From: Echinometra lucunter | Lineage: Eukaryota; Echinodermata; Echinoidea; Camarodonta; Echinometridae | Assembly (NCBI GenBank): GCA_029962745.1 | Contig: CM057170.1 | Location: 22,741,932 to 22,805,931, forward strand | Reading direction: 5' to 3' | Length of the DNA stretch: 64,000 nt | In this document: piece by piece, positions 50,401 to 59,623 of the stretch | Numbering within the stretch: position 1 is the first letter of the stretch | Layout: each line of letters opens with the position of its first letter | The notes under the pieces: generated by a model | What the model was told of the DNA's origin: nothing | Databases searched by the model: none | The model's input: only the letters and a program-made list of their open reading frames with translations | Translations under genes and position numbers: made by a program

Positions 50401-52574
50401 TACACCACCCTGAGGTGGCATCCCCATCCCTCCTGGTGGTGGTGGTCCTCCAGATTGGTATCCCATTCCTGGTGGCCCCGGCTGTCCTGTCCCTGGTGGG
50501 GTAGCGGGTGGTGTCATGCTTGATCCCATAGGGGGCGGTCCAGTCCCACCATATGGGGGCCCTTGACCCATTGTTGGAGGTGCCCCTGCGTAGCTGCTCA
50601 AGGGGGGCGGCCCCGCTGGTTGGCCATAGTTCGTATTTGTTGGAGGGGCACCAGAATAACTTGATGTTGGAGGGGCCCCACTTGAGTAATTATTTGTTGC
50701 TGGACCTTGTGCATAGCTTGTTGGGGGCTGGCCTTGGAAACCTGATGGGGGTGCTTGGCTGGAAGGGGGTGGTGCCCCATAACCCCCTGACGTGGGTGGT
50801 GGAGGGCCTGTTGGAGGGCCTCCCTGCAGGAAAACAAGAAATTTAATGTCACTGTTAAATTTGAATTATGCTGGTAATCTATCACTTTTCTCAAAGGATG
50901 TTTCTAACCTACACACAAAAAATATTTTATACAAAAATAGGGCTATAATATTGGTATGAAATTAAACAGAAATATCATGCCAATACTAAACTTGAATCCT
51001 TCTGGAATGCTATCATCCAATTTGAAGTACGCATTTGGTGTTTCTACCGTGACAAATATATCATTCATTGGTAGCAGAGACAAAAACTTTCATACAATGT
51101 TTATAAGTGCTATTTTGACAGGAATTTTCTGCAAATTGAGAAAAATCATATCTGATACACTTACATAATTTCCAATAGAAATTTTCAGTTTTACAGAACT
51201 CCAACTTTGCAATAGAAAGCTATGTGCCAGGACCCTCTCGAAAACAAGGGTGAGAACAAACCGTCTGCATCACAGGAAGATGTCTATTTCTACCATAACC
51301 CTTGACCCTCTTTAACCTTTGACCTTTTTTTCTACTATTGATGTTGGAGGAGGCCCCACTTGAGTACTATTTGTACAAGTTTTGCGTTGGGTAAGTGACA
51401 TGTTCCATGTGTTTAATTTGTACTGCCAAAAATAATCTCACCATAAATTGGACAGTAATCTTACCATACTGTATCCAGGGCGGGGTGGACCTCCAGATAC
51501 GCTCATAGCTGACATCTGATTGGTTACTTGCTTCATGGGTTGAGCTCCGCCAGGAGGGGGTGGGGCACCAGGCTGATAGAAACCAGATTGGGAGCTGGAC
51601 ACTGGAGGTCTGTGAAATTCAAATGACATGTAAGAGTTTTGTATGACATACAAGCAGCAACTTTGCAAAAATGAAATAACTTATTTTTTGTAAGTTTTGA
51701 AATTTCACCAATTTATCATTTGTATATATAATAATTAGTTTTCACTTTCAATGGTTTAAAGAGGGACACCACCTTTACTTCAATCCTCTTACAAAAACTT
51801 CAGAACAGAATTTCACCTTTCCAGAACTTTTTCAAATTCTTGAACTCAGGGCCTACTTGGACATCACTCAAAACTTGCAGTGGGATTTTGGAGAGTTCAG
51901 TTATAATATTAGGTGAGAAATTTTTCCTTCAAGAGAATTCTTCAGAAGTTGGTGAAGGGTGTGTGCATTATGCAGTACTTGTTGATGGGAAAAGTCAAGT
52001 CCAGTGTTGGTGACTGACAGCATGCATCCGCTAGAGGGTAAATGCCGCCGAAAATGATGAAACATATTACTTCTGTCTCAAAGCCTCACCTAGTTTGCAT
52101 GCCATAACTTCCTGGCAGATTTTGCTGCAGTTGCCCCTGAGGTGGCTGTCCTCCCATTGGAGGAGGACCAGCTTGTCCTGGTCCTGGAGGCCCTTGCCCT
52201 GGTCCTGGAGGCCCTTGCCCCGGTCCAGGTGGGCGTTGCCCTGGTGCAGGGTACCCACCCATTGGCCTAGGCGCTCCAAACTGGTTACTCCCTGGACCAG
52301 GTGGGGGTGGTCCTGTTGATGAGGGTCCATTCATGGACGATCCTCCATATGAATTCTGTGGTGGGAGTCTGTTATCACCATACCCTCCTGCTGGTTTCCC
52401 AGGTCCTGGGGGAGGTGGCCCACCTGCAGGAGGAGCCCCTGAAGTGGGTGGACCAGGCTGGTTACCATAGTTGCCATAGGCATTGGGTGGAGCCTGGTTC
52501 GAGGGAGGAGGAGCATAGGAGTTGTATCCAGGTTGCTGATATCCGCCCCCTGGTGGTTGGTTCATGTAACTCAT
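35283..52574 (-). CDS. SEC24C: SEC24 C/D-class COPII coat protein, complete 18-exon coding region
   Basis: Sec24 pairs with Sec23 in the inner COPII coat and binds export signals of cargo leaving the ER; the C/D class is known to recognise SNAREs with IxM-type signals. Eighteen minus-strand exons join in frame with GT..AG at every intron (3447 nt, 1148 aa plus TGA), against roughly 1030 to 1100 aa in vertebrate C/D proteins. Order: Pro/Gly/Gln-rich low-complexity region (residues 1-383), conserved IQVIEDD and [10 protein letters not shown] (about 384-413), zinc finger CNRC..CAFC (Cys 479, 482, 501, 504), vWA-like trunk with [10 protein letters not shown] (from about 557), beta-sandwich with RVRTSTGIR (about 808), helical domain with ILACYRKNC, gelsolin-like domain with [16 protein letters not shown], and the C-terminal SYVDFL..IRSILN. 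The start ATG has A at -3 and follows a UTR/coding exon. Class C/D rather than A/B is inferred from CNRCKAYMC and the C-terminal sequence; C and D cannot be separated, since invertebrates usually have one gene for both. Confidence 0.97.
35798..36079 (-). CDS. SEC24C: SEC24 coding exon 17 (gelsolin-like domain)
   Basis: Residues 1009-1102: [17 protein letters not shown].. [16 protein letters not shown].. to ..RSERPRYMK. The acceptor is aaaag with a short pyrimidine tract; donor gtaagt. 94 codons exactly, phase 0. Confidence 0.96.
36370..36515 (-). mobile_element. foldback element in SEC24 intron, GTTTCATAAA family
   Basis: GGCCCCGTTTCATAAAACTT..GTT at 36370-36392 and its exact complement at 36493-36515. 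It lies within the intron after exon 16, 23 nt from the donor. Confidence 0.88.
36539..36718 (-). CDS. SEC24C: SEC24 coding exon 16 (helical domain)
   Basis: Residues 949-1008: [20 protein letters not shown].. to ..[12 protein letters not shown]. Acceptor ctgcag, donor gtatgt, phase 0. A foldback element ends only 23 nt beyond this donor inside the intron. Confidence 0.97.
37344..37462 (-). CDS. SEC24C: SEC24 coding exon 15 (helical domain)
   Basis: Residues 909-948: split Ala codon then [18 protein letters not shown].. [17 protein letters not shown]. Acceptor tatacag, donor gtatta, phase 0. Confidence 0.97.
37503..37866. mobile_element. possible MITE in SEC24 intron
   Basis: AAGGCTCGTTCAGA at the left against TGTGAACAAGCCTT at the right (12 of 14 pair). 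Interior has poly-C and A-rich runs. No target duplication seen. Confidence 0.4.
38197..38335 (-). CDS. SEC24C: SEC24 coding exon 14 (helical domain)
   Basis: Residues 863-908: [20 protein letters not shown].. [18 protein letters not shown].. LAKF. Acceptor tatacag, donor gtaagt, ends phase 1. Confidence 0.97.
39113..39355 (-). CDS. SEC24C: SEC24 coding exon 13 (trunk to beta-sandwich)
   Basis: Residues 782-862: [16 protein letters not shown].., then [16 protein letters not shown] and [16 protein letters not shown], the conserved return into the beta-sandwich. Acceptor ttaccag, donor gtgggt, phase 0. Confidence 0.97.
39932..40102 (-). CDS. SEC24C: SEC24 coding exon 12 (trunk)
   Basis: Residues 725-781: [18 protein letters not shown].. 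[15 protein letters not shown].. [11 protein letters not shown]. Acceptor gtacag, donor gtgagc, phase 0. Confidence 0.97.
40829..40966 (-). repeat. foldback sequence in SEC24 intron
   Basis: ACAAATAATGAATGTTT and AAACATTCATTATTTGT flank a central hairpin ATTCAACGAGGC-aca-GCCTCGTTGAAT (40897-40923). Intron between exons 12 and 11. Confidence 0.75.
41320..41350. repeat. short perfect hairpin
   Basis: AATACCATGTAACA-gta-TGTTACATGGTATT within the SEC24 intron after exon 11. Position approximate to a few bases. Confidence 0.7.
41804..41920 (-). CDS. SEC24C: SEC24 coding exon 11 (trunk)
   Basis: Residues 686-724: [20 protein letters not shown] and [19 protein letters not shown], near-invariant in C/D Sec24. 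Acceptor cttgcag, donor gtgaga, phase 0. Confidence 0.97.
43558..43910. repeat. TGACCTTTGACC repeat in SEC24 intron
   Basis: Two units with TTTGACCTTGACCTTTGACC or TGACCTTTGAC..TTTGACCTT, each followed by CCATATGCATACATGAGCCA; closed by GACAGACGGACGGACGACCC and GGCAACCACCTACGGTGAGC. Intron between exons 11 and 10. Confidence 0.85.
44048..44141 (-). CDS. SEC24C: SEC24 coding exon 10 (trunk)
   Basis: Residues 654-685: split Ser codon then [17 protein letters not shown].. to ..AGLEALK. Acceptor tttccag, donor gtaaat, phase 0. Confidence 0.95.
44529..44720 (-). CDS. SEC24C: SEC24 coding exon 9 (trunk)
   Basis: Residues 590-653: [19 protein letters not shown].. [14 protein letters not shown].. 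PLLDGFLV.. CVE. Acceptor cctcag, donor gtagga, phase 2 at both sides. Confidence 0.96.
45277..45401 (-). CDS. SEC24C: SEC24 coding exon 8 (trunk start)
   Basis: Residues 549-589: [19 protein letters not shown].. to ..TLLDDLP plus two bases of a Lys codon. IFMID is the first strand of the vWA-like trunk. Acceptor tgtccag, donor gtaagg. It was recovered from phase and family sequence because it lacks an internal ATG-led frame of useful length. Confidence 0.95.
46133..46248 (-). CDS. SEC24C: SEC24 coding exon 7
   Basis: Residues 510-548: split Val codon, then [16 protein letters not shown].. to ..[11 protein letters not shown], the link from zinc finger to trunk. Acceptor gatacag, donor gtgagt, phase 0. 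The ATG visible just upstream in the same frame is intronic. Confidence 0.96.
46305..46405 (+). repeat. dispersed repeat shared with 32410-32500
   Basis: Second copy of the repeat, in the SEC24 intron between exons 7 and 6, opposite to the gene's direction. Confidence 0.55.
47080..47218 (-). CDS. SEC24C: SEC24 coding exon 6 (zinc finger)
   Basis: Residues 464-509. Holds all four zinc ligands, CNRC (479, 482) and CAFC (501, 504), separated by [18 protein letters not shown] as in the Sec24C/D zinc finger that contacts Sec23. Acceptor ttttcag, donor gtgagt, ends phase 1. Confidence 0.97.
48281..48408 (-). CDS. SEC24C: SEC24 coding exon 5
   Basis: Residues 421-463: [18 protein letters not shown].. 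to ..AELINNE, the start of the beta-sandwich. Acceptor tttttcag completes a split Gly codon; donor gtaatt, phase 0. Confidence 0.96.
49299..49410 (-). CDS. SEC24C: SEC24 coding exon 4
   Basis: Residues 384-420: [15 protein letters not shown].. and [17 protein letters not shown], strongly conserved across C/D Sec24. Acceptor gtctgcag, donor gtacga; ends in phase 1. Confidence 0.97.
50052..50096. repeat. three 15-bp units with CRE/AP-1-like cores
   Basis: GTGACGTCATTTGTT, GTGACATCATTTGTC, ATGACATCATTTGTC. The first contains the full palindrome TGACGTCA; the others TGACATCA. In the SEC24 intron after exon 3. Confidence 0.8.
50305..50823 (-). CDS. SEC24C: SEC24 coding exon 3 (long Pro/Gly-rich exon)
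   Basis: Residues 211-383, 519 nt, phase 0 at both ends; acceptor cctgcag, donor gtgagt. Repeats of [18 protein letters not shown] type, then a [20 protein letters not shown] stretch, ending [11 protein letters not shown], which is the conserved entry into the folded part. The high-scoring frames on the opposite strand here are shadows of this GC-rich coding sequence. Confidence 0.95.
51465..51609 (-). CDS. SEC24C: SEC24 coding exon 2
   Basis: Residues 162-210, Pro/Ser/Gly-rich, ending ..PRPGYSM. Acceptor cacag, donor gtaaga; it enters in phase 2 and leaves in phase 0, matching exons 1 and 3. Confidence 0.93.
52090..52574 (-). CDS. SEC24C: SEC24 coding exon 1 (start codon, Pro-rich)
   Basis: Residues 1-161 plus two bases of codon 162. 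Starts [10 protein letters not shown], then a Pro/Gly/Gln/Tyr-rich disordered segment with tandem GPPGPGQ repeats (about 52160-52220). Donor gtgagg follows ..MQTAG-type phase-2 end. The exon itself probably extends to 52624, where a good polypyrimidine acceptor (ttgtctttcag) would give about 50 nt of 5' UTR with no upstream ATG. Confidence 0.92.
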
Positions 52575-52624
52575 GCTGAAAGTAGGGTTGCTTGTAATGT
52601 ATAGATGTAGATGCTATGCTTAAC

Positions 52625-55600
52625 CTGAAAGACAAAGATGCAAAACAAAATTGAAATACATCTAATCAACACACTGCAATTTTATTGAAACAAATACACA
52701 ATTTTGGTTCACTGATTTATCTTTTGTCTTTATGAATTATCAACCTGTTTTGGCAGTCAAATAACAGTGCTTTTGATAGCTCCTTTTTTTCATTTAACAG
52801 TTCAGGAATGAACAAAATTTGCAATATGCATCTCAAAACACTTTTTGTGACCTTTAAAGATATCATGATGTACATGACAGACAGAAGTTACTCTGAGACA
52901 GTGCTTGGATTGTGTGGGAGCCTTATCACCTATGTTTCCAACAATGGCTCTTGCATAAATACAGTATCAAAGAAAAATGAAAATCAGCCTTTCAGCATTG
53001 TAATCATGTAAAAGAGCAAAAAACATTTCATGAAAAAAATCAACTCATCCAGGCCATCTGATTTGATAATATTCAAAAGTCACAAGCATCATCTGCTACA
53101 TGTATGTCACCACTCTGGGGATCCCCATTTTCACGGCCTAAATCCAGCCCACCCCCCAAGTAGTGAAGTTTCTGCGAAGATCTGCTTTTGAAAGTGCCCT
53201 GATGTTTACATTCTTTGTACATTTATATGCAATTGCACATTTCCCACAAGATTGAAAGGATGCAAAAATGAGGTACTGCCAGGCTTCTGGCTTAAAAAAT
53301 GCCGGGATAACCAGCTTTAGAGGTGTCTTTCCATTCCATCCCAAATAGGGATAAAAATCCAGAGATGATCAAGAGGTTGGCTGCCGCCATGAAAGTTGAA
53401 AAATTCTTGCAACCTAGCAGCAAGATGTGATGTGTGCACGTCTCACCACATGTCATCGTTATACTGCTCGTACACCTGCGGCCTAGCCTAACTCATTAGT
53501 TATGTGGACTATGTATACAAATGATAATGATTTTGCAGACATCGGAAGCACTTTGTAAGGTAAGGCTAAACCTTCCTATTCATTAAAAAATTTCCATTTT
53601 ATAATTGGAAAACTAGAATCTAAAATTTTTGTGATTAGATATTGGGAAATTACTAGCAAACTCAGAATGTAGTCTGCAGGGGTAACCGTGTGTTAGAAAG
53701 GGTGATTTTGATGGCGTTTTTGTTTTTGTTTAAATGGTCCTTCATGCAGCTACATGTAAATGGGGGCCGTGTACAGCTTAAATGTTCAGATATATTACAA
53801 ACAGCAAGCTCGTAAAGCTAGGTTTTTCATGTGCAGGCACTGCGTGATGTAGTCCATATTGTGGACTTTTGATTGGGGCACAGCAATCAAAAGTATTTTG
53901 CTGATATTCACCATTAGGAAAAAAAGACTTCACAGCATCTTAGTTTTGCTTTTACCATGCTACTGAGCAGCTAAAAGCAAATAAATATGACAAAGTTTTT
54001 GATGGCCTACCAAGTACCAAAACTGTAGATCTACATGTAAAAGTTACATAACTGTTCACTTAACCTCTGAAGAACTAACCTAAATCCATGACATGGTCAT
54101 GGTCAACAGTCATACAAGTTTACATACTTGTCCATACATCTTTGAAATTAACATTAATGTTAGACTTAAGTTAGACCTAACATTAGACTACATGTAGTAT
54201 TGTTTGAAAAGTCTTCTCAATCTCTGGTGTGCCGAAAGAAAAGGCCATGGGCATGGCAAACCCAGAGAATAGGTGACTAGACGCAAGCGTGCCATTCATA
54301 CAGTGCACACATGTAGCCAGTGCAGAGACAGCTGAAACTCAAGACAGGACAAGGCCAAATCGAGATCAAAATTATTTTGAAATACATGTATATGTTTTTG
54401 TCAGCGAATCTCGTTCTGACATATCACACTGTCCTCTCAACTCTCACATTCCTGATTATTTGATGAAAATAAGTTTGATTTGGGCCAGAAATATTATCAA
54501 AATCACAAACATTTCACCGCTTAATCTTGTGCATATCGTCCTTGCTGCTGCAGCTGCTGGGCTCCATTTACTTGCATTTGCAAATGGAGCCCAGATAAAT
54601 ACAGCACACACATCTGGTCCCTTATTCGGCAAACCCAGAGAAAAGGGGCCTGACTGCGCGTGCGTGCCATTTATACAGTGAATCTAAATCTGAACGGATA
54701 CGGCTCAACACTCCTGTGGAGTAAAACCAGTCCGGTGGGTGTGTGCAAAAATAATCAAATAATGCTAAATATTGGTAATATTGTTCCAGCTTAGATTTGA
54801 ACAGTTTTGGGTCATGACTCATGAGTATATTTCCAGGTAGTGAATTTCAGTCTGTCAGTGTTATGGGAATAAATGACTAGTGCAGACATCCCCATCGGCA
54901 GAGACAGCTGAAACCTTGAGGGAGACCGCAACACATACAGGTTTATCTGCCAAAATTCATGGTGAATCATGACCAAAAAATGGTCCACTTTTTTGTCTGT
55001 TTTCAATGCAATTCTGACAGTTGATCCCGTGATGCTTTTATTGAATATTTGGTTTCATGTGAAAGAGAAAATTCTGATCTTCTTTTTTACCAACCTGTAG
55101 TTAATTTCACTGAGACAAAATAAAAATATTTGGAAAATAGTAAATGCTTGTTATTTTTTATGAAATGAGCATGAATTTCCCATTCATAAAGCCATGGGAA
55201 GCTAAAATCAGTTATTTTTTGCATATTTTCAAATTCTGACAGTTGATCCTGATAACGAGCGAGGAAAAATACTCCTTTGCATGGTAGAAGTGAAAGTTCT
55301 TCATCAAAATACACGATGGGCCTTTAAGATACCTATTGTGATATATTTGGTCACCTCTCCTACCTAATCTATATCTATTTGCTTTCAAAGACCATCCTGT
55401 ATCTAAATATTATACGAGCGAGCGCAGCGAGCGAGGAAAAATATATTTACTCTTTTTTATGGTATACAGGTGATAATTCTTCAACAAAATACATGATGGG
55501 CCCCAAAATATCTAAATTATATTTTTGTTTATTTCACTTGGCAAATGTGTTTGCTTTCCGAAAACATCCTGTATCTTAATATAATACGAGCGCGCGCAGC

Positions 55601-56679
55601 GAGCGAGGACAAATAGGCTCTCTTTCGTGTTACCAGTGTTATTTCGTCGTCAAAATGCACAAGCAAATAAGCCGAATATGACTCTATTTGGGCACCTTAC
55701 TCATCTTTCCTTTTTCTTTTTCCCTCCTTCCTCTTCCCTCTCCTTTCTCTCCCTCTTTCTCTCTCTCTTTTTTGCCGACAGCGATCGTGAATTTGCCGTC
55801 AAGAATTTTTAATGGGGGGTGTCACACCCCTCACACCCCCCCCCTCTAGCGACGCCCCTGGGATCCATTGACCATTCTATATAATACATAGCAAATGAGG
55901 CAAAAATGGCAGGAAATTGCCTCGTTTTCACAGGGCTCTATCTCTCGGTAGGATGGTCTGAAATTGATGAGATTTGACTATGCGTCATCTGATACATCAT
56001 TCTTGTTAAATTTGTTTACAAAATCAAGAAAAAAAAAAGTGAAGCTTGAAATGGAAAAATTATGAGGTCACCCTAATTAAGTTGACCGTGTCGCAAGTCC
56101 ATAATCGAGTTCAAAATGACTTTCAAATATGTTTTAATCAGGTAATTATTTTCTGATAATCATATTGTCCTCTCGGCTTTCAGATTTTTGGATATTTGAT
56201 GAAAATCATTTTGATTTTGGCCAGAAATGCTGTCAAACTCACAAATGTTTCACTGCTGAATCTTGTGCTGCAGGGCGTTAGGCTACATTTGCTTGCACAC
56301 AAATGAATACAGCCCTTTTCTCTGGGTTTGCCAAGGCCATTCAATTTTTCAAGCATTAGTAGATCCTCGGGTCACTGTCGTGTCCTCCAAATGCCGTTAT
56401 TGTTGGACATGTCGTATGTCATTTGGAGCATCGCCGTGTGCACATGCACAACCTACGAAAATAGTGAGCGATTCGCCGGGCGCTGCCCCCATAGATAATG
56501 CGTGTAAAATGAACTAGCTCCAGCCGTGCGAACAAGATGTTACATGTTACAGTCACATAACGCATCGTTTTCTCAATCATCCTAGACCATAACACACACC
56601 ACAGTCCATTCTGTTATAATGAAAATATGAATTTAGTATCGTTATTCATTTACATTTATTTAAAATCCCTGTAACTTAC
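52625..56679 (-). other. SEC24C: SEC24 first intron, repeat-filled
   Basis: No coding sequence recognised. It holds a dispersed repeat present about 54420-54660 and 56160-56345 (shared CCTCTC..CTTTCAGATT-like and GGCCAGAAAT..TCACAAA.. blocks, then GGCAAACCCAGAGAA), a short hairpin at 54555-54590 (TGGGCTCCATTT arms), and the 180-bp tandem units listed separately. Open frames here are accidental. Confidence 0.6.
55256..55860. repeat. tandem repeat of about 180-bp units
   Basis: Three diverged units beginning GAGCGAGGA(C)AAA at about 55257, 55430 and 55603, each with TTCWTCAWCAAAATRCA..ATGGGCC and CATCCTGTATCTWAATAT, and joined by ACGAGCG.GCGCAGCGAGCGA. The block ends at AGCGACGCCCCTGG, whose complement CCAGGGGCGTCGCT resembles a hAT terminus. 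Confidence 0.75.
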
Positions 56680-56765
56680 CTGCTAGAATACGGAAATCAA
56701 CCCTATTCCACACAGGACCGGTCCAATGTGTATGCCACGTATGGTTACAAGTGCACTGACCTAGG
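56680..56765 (-). other. SEC24C: probable 5' non-coding first exon and promoter start of SEC24
   Basis: On the minus strand, ..GTATTCTAGCAG is followed by a consensus donor gtaagt (intron from 56679 down). Splicing to the acceptor at 52625 would give a short 5' UTR without upstream ATG. The exon's upstream edge is not visible; the end given is approximate. This is inference from splice signals and from the lack of any promoter-like sequence nearer the ATG. Confidence 0.5.
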
Positions 56766-56787
56766 TCACCGGACATGCGTGTTGTGG

Positions 56788-56795
56788 CCACGTCA
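56788..56795 (-). promoter_or_regulatory. CREB3/CrebA/XBP1-type bZIP site (TGACGTGG)
   Basis: Minus strand GTGACGTGGCCAC, plus strand GCCACGTCA, about 110 bp upstream of the SEC24 5' UTR donor. This is the known core bound by CREB3-family/CrebA and XBP1 factors that drive secretory-pathway genes. A CCAAT (56723-56727) and a second CCACG (56735-56739) lie downstream with 7-nt spacing; the canonical ERSE spacing is 9, so that pair is only ERSE-like. Confidence 0.5.
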
Positions 56796-57255
56796 CTGCT
56801 TCAACGTGTTGAAATCATAATATTGTCCTCAATATCTAAACATTTTTTTTATTGCAAACTATTTTGAGTGAGAATTTCTCAAACAACTTGCTGAAATCGA
56901 AAGACTACTTGGATATCTGTGCTTAAAAAGAAAGTAGGAGTTAATTATTTTCTTAATGGCATCTAGTGTAGAACTTAAATCAGTTCTTAATCAGTTTAAG
57001 TTTCAAAATAATCGGCAGAAAATTTGCTGAATCTTATTTCTTTATATATGTCCTGTATGAAAAGAGTAACTTGTTTAACTGGGGAAAACAGAAGCTTGGG
57101 TAAATTTACGGTAGAATTGATTTACATATTTGCTCCCAAGTCAATTAGGAGCAAACAAGCCTGTCTGATGCCATACGTGGCCCAAAGTGGTTGGATAAAA
57201 TCCCGGGGATAAAATAAGCCGAAATATATTCACAGGTCCTAACTGAAGCTCTGAC

Positions 57256-57494
57256 ATCCTCCCTCGATTTCCACATGCCCATTTCTCTCTTTCCCCTCTC
57301 TTTCTTCTTCTCTCTCCTCTGTATGTCTATTAGTTATTTGTGCACCTCTCTATTAAGTTCCTCCATTGCAATTTCCACTCTTCCAGAGTCTCCCCCCCCC
57401 CTCTCTCTTCCCCCTCTTACTCACAGGCTCTCACTACATACCGGGACTACATACCTCCATGGTCTCTCCCCCTGTTTTCCCTCCTTCTCTTTCC

Positions 57495-57578
<84 letters not shown>

Positions 57579-58790
57579 ATCCCCTCTTCTGATCCTGTAC
57601 CGATTCCTTCTTATCATTTTCCCCAGATTCTCTTCCCTCGTTCCCCGGCCCTTCTCTGATTATCATTCTCTTCCACTTTCTCTACCCCCACCCCTCTCTG
57701 ATCTATAGGCCACTCCTCCAAATCTCTCGACTCGATCTCAGGCTCCATATATGTTGACCCCTCTCTTCTCCACTTCTTCTACCTCGATTCCCTCTTTTCA
57801 TTTTCATCGTTCTCTTCCACCTTTTCTATAGACCCCCACACTCTCGAGGTCCCTCCATCCCACCTCTCGACTCTGATCTCTCACTACTATCGTTTCAACC
57901 CATCTCTCCCTCTTTCTCTCCCCTCTTCTTATCTCGATTACCTCTCTTCATTTTATCTCTTTCTCTCCCCCTTCTTATCTCGATTACCCTGTTCATTTTC
58001 TCCTCTTCCGACTCCGCTCTTTCACCTCTTCTTTTACACTCTAAAAATATTGGGTGAAAATGTGCCGTGAGGGTAATGTGCCCAACCAATTGTGGGCATT
58101 TCTTTTTACCCAACTTGATGGAAATTTTGCCCAATCTAAATGTAATGACTGCTTATTTTTACCCTAACCATGCTAACTGGACAACGCTTCCCGCATTGGG
58201 TAAAAATATTGTCCAAAGTTGGTTAGACATAATACCCTCGTGCTGGTTAAAATTTCAACCTATATTTCTTTACAGTGTGTTCCCTCTATTTTCTTTCATC
58301 ATTCTCTTCCACTTTATCTACTCTACTCTTCTCCCAACCCCTCGACTCTCATTTTATTCTTTTTCACCCTCAGTTTCCCTCCCTCTCTTCTTCTATCTCG
58401 ATTCCCTTTCTTCATTTCCTCTCATCACAGGCGTCATGGGCGTACTGGTGTTTTTTATTTTTGTGTGTTTTTTTTTTTTTTTGGGGGGGGGGAGAACAGC
58501 CCTAACCCCCCCCCCCTCAAAACAAAAACTCGACTCTCTTCACATTATTATCTCTATCTGTTTTACTCTCTCTTGCCCTCGATCCTCTCCTTCCAGCTCG
58601 AATTATCTCCTTATTTTCTTTCATCATTCTCCTCCACTTTCTCTATACCCCCACTCTAGGCCACTCCAGGCTCCCACCATGCATCTGGCTCTGTCCCTAG
58701 ATCCCTAGCACCCTCTGGTTTCACCCCTCTCACCCTCTTCTTCTTCTATTTCGATTTCCTCTCTTCATCATCTCTCTCATGCCATGCATG
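57256..58790 (+). repeat. 1.5-kb pyrimidine-rich tract with (CT)n
   Basis: Almost continuous CT-rich plus strand with (CT)n at about 57497-57573; repeated units of CTCTCGACTC..ATCTC..CTCTTC..TCATTTTC type. A MITE at 58036-58278 interrupts it. No gene. Confidence 0.85.
58036..58278. mobile_element. ACACTCTAAAA-type MITE within a pyrimidine tract
   Basis: Left ACACTCTAAAAATATTGGGT, right ATATTTCTTTACAGTGT, an imperfect inverted pair; between them TTGGGTAAAAATATTG-like blocks. It interrupts the 57.26-58.79 kb pyrimidine-rich tract. The terminus TTTTTAGAGTG at about 59887-59898 may be the end of a related element. Confidence 0.65.
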
Positions 58791-59362
58791 CACACAAGTT
58801 ATCTCTTCTCTGGACCTGAGACTAACTTGGAAGGGCAGGCCGGGGAGGGGGGGGGGGGTGCAGATTCCGATGCCTTATAGTGGTGCATTATAAGCAAACT
58901 GAACGGTGAAGGATCGGCATCCAAGGAAGGTAGGGGGTGTTTTGATTACCCCATACTCGGACAAATACTCTCCCACAACGCCCGGCAGGCTATAGGGATT
59001 GCAGTTAAGAAGGGGGGGGGGGGGGGGATAAGTCGCTTCATAATGTTGTCAGGGATGGAGTGCATATTGAAATTGGGCCCGGGGATCAATGTGACTAAAA
59101 CGGCCTTAGGACCACAAACTATAGGCTACCGACCCTCCAGCCAAAATATCCGGCGGCTCGTGGGGAAAAATCCGCCATGGTATCAGGATCGAGGGGACAA
59201 CTTAAAAAAGAAAATCTTGTCAGATTTGACTAGATTGGTATATCCCACGGGCACCAGCGCGTTCTCCTATAGTCAAAATTGAAACAATAGTAGTGAAAAT
59301 TACCAGAACTCTCGCAAAGTTCACATAATGATTGTATACGATCTCAGGAGAATCAGTACATG

Positions 59363-59623
59363 CAGGGGCGGCGCTACAGGGGGGGGGGGCAGGGGGCGAA
59401 TGCCCTCCTATGATTTTTCAAGTGATAAAAAAATAGTAAAAAAGAGGAGAAAAAAAAGAAGAAAAAAGAGGAGGAAGAAGAAAGAAGAGGATGGGAAAAG
59501 AGAAGCCTGGGGCTTGCAACTATACAATACACCTAATTTTGTTCATTCAAAACGTCAATAAATTCACCCCTATGTGTCATCTTGCCCCCCCCCCCCCATC
59601 AAAATACCCTGACGCCGCCCCTG
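59363..59623. mobile_element. hAT-like MITE with 8-bp target duplication
   Basis: Ends CAGGGGCGGCGC / ACGCCGCCCCTG, flanked on both sides by AGTACATG (59355-59362 and 59624-59631). The 8-bp duplication and the CAGGGG terminus are hallmarks of hAT elements. Interior carries poly-G, poly-C and AGA-rich tracts. Confidence 0.85.

Noticed and set aside
50553..52579. Plus-strand and alternative minus frames over the SEC24 Pro-rich exons
   Set aside because: Shadows of the GC-rich SEC24 coding sequence; the phase-consistent minus frame joins to downstream exons.
56723..56739. Canonical ER stress element
   Set aside because: CCAAT and CCACG are both present but 7 nt apart instead of 9; recorded only as ERSE-like.
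57275..58708. Frames of 97 to 213 codons in the CT tract
   Set aside because: Low-complexity Ser/Leu/Pro translations of (CT)n; poly-G/C interruptions.
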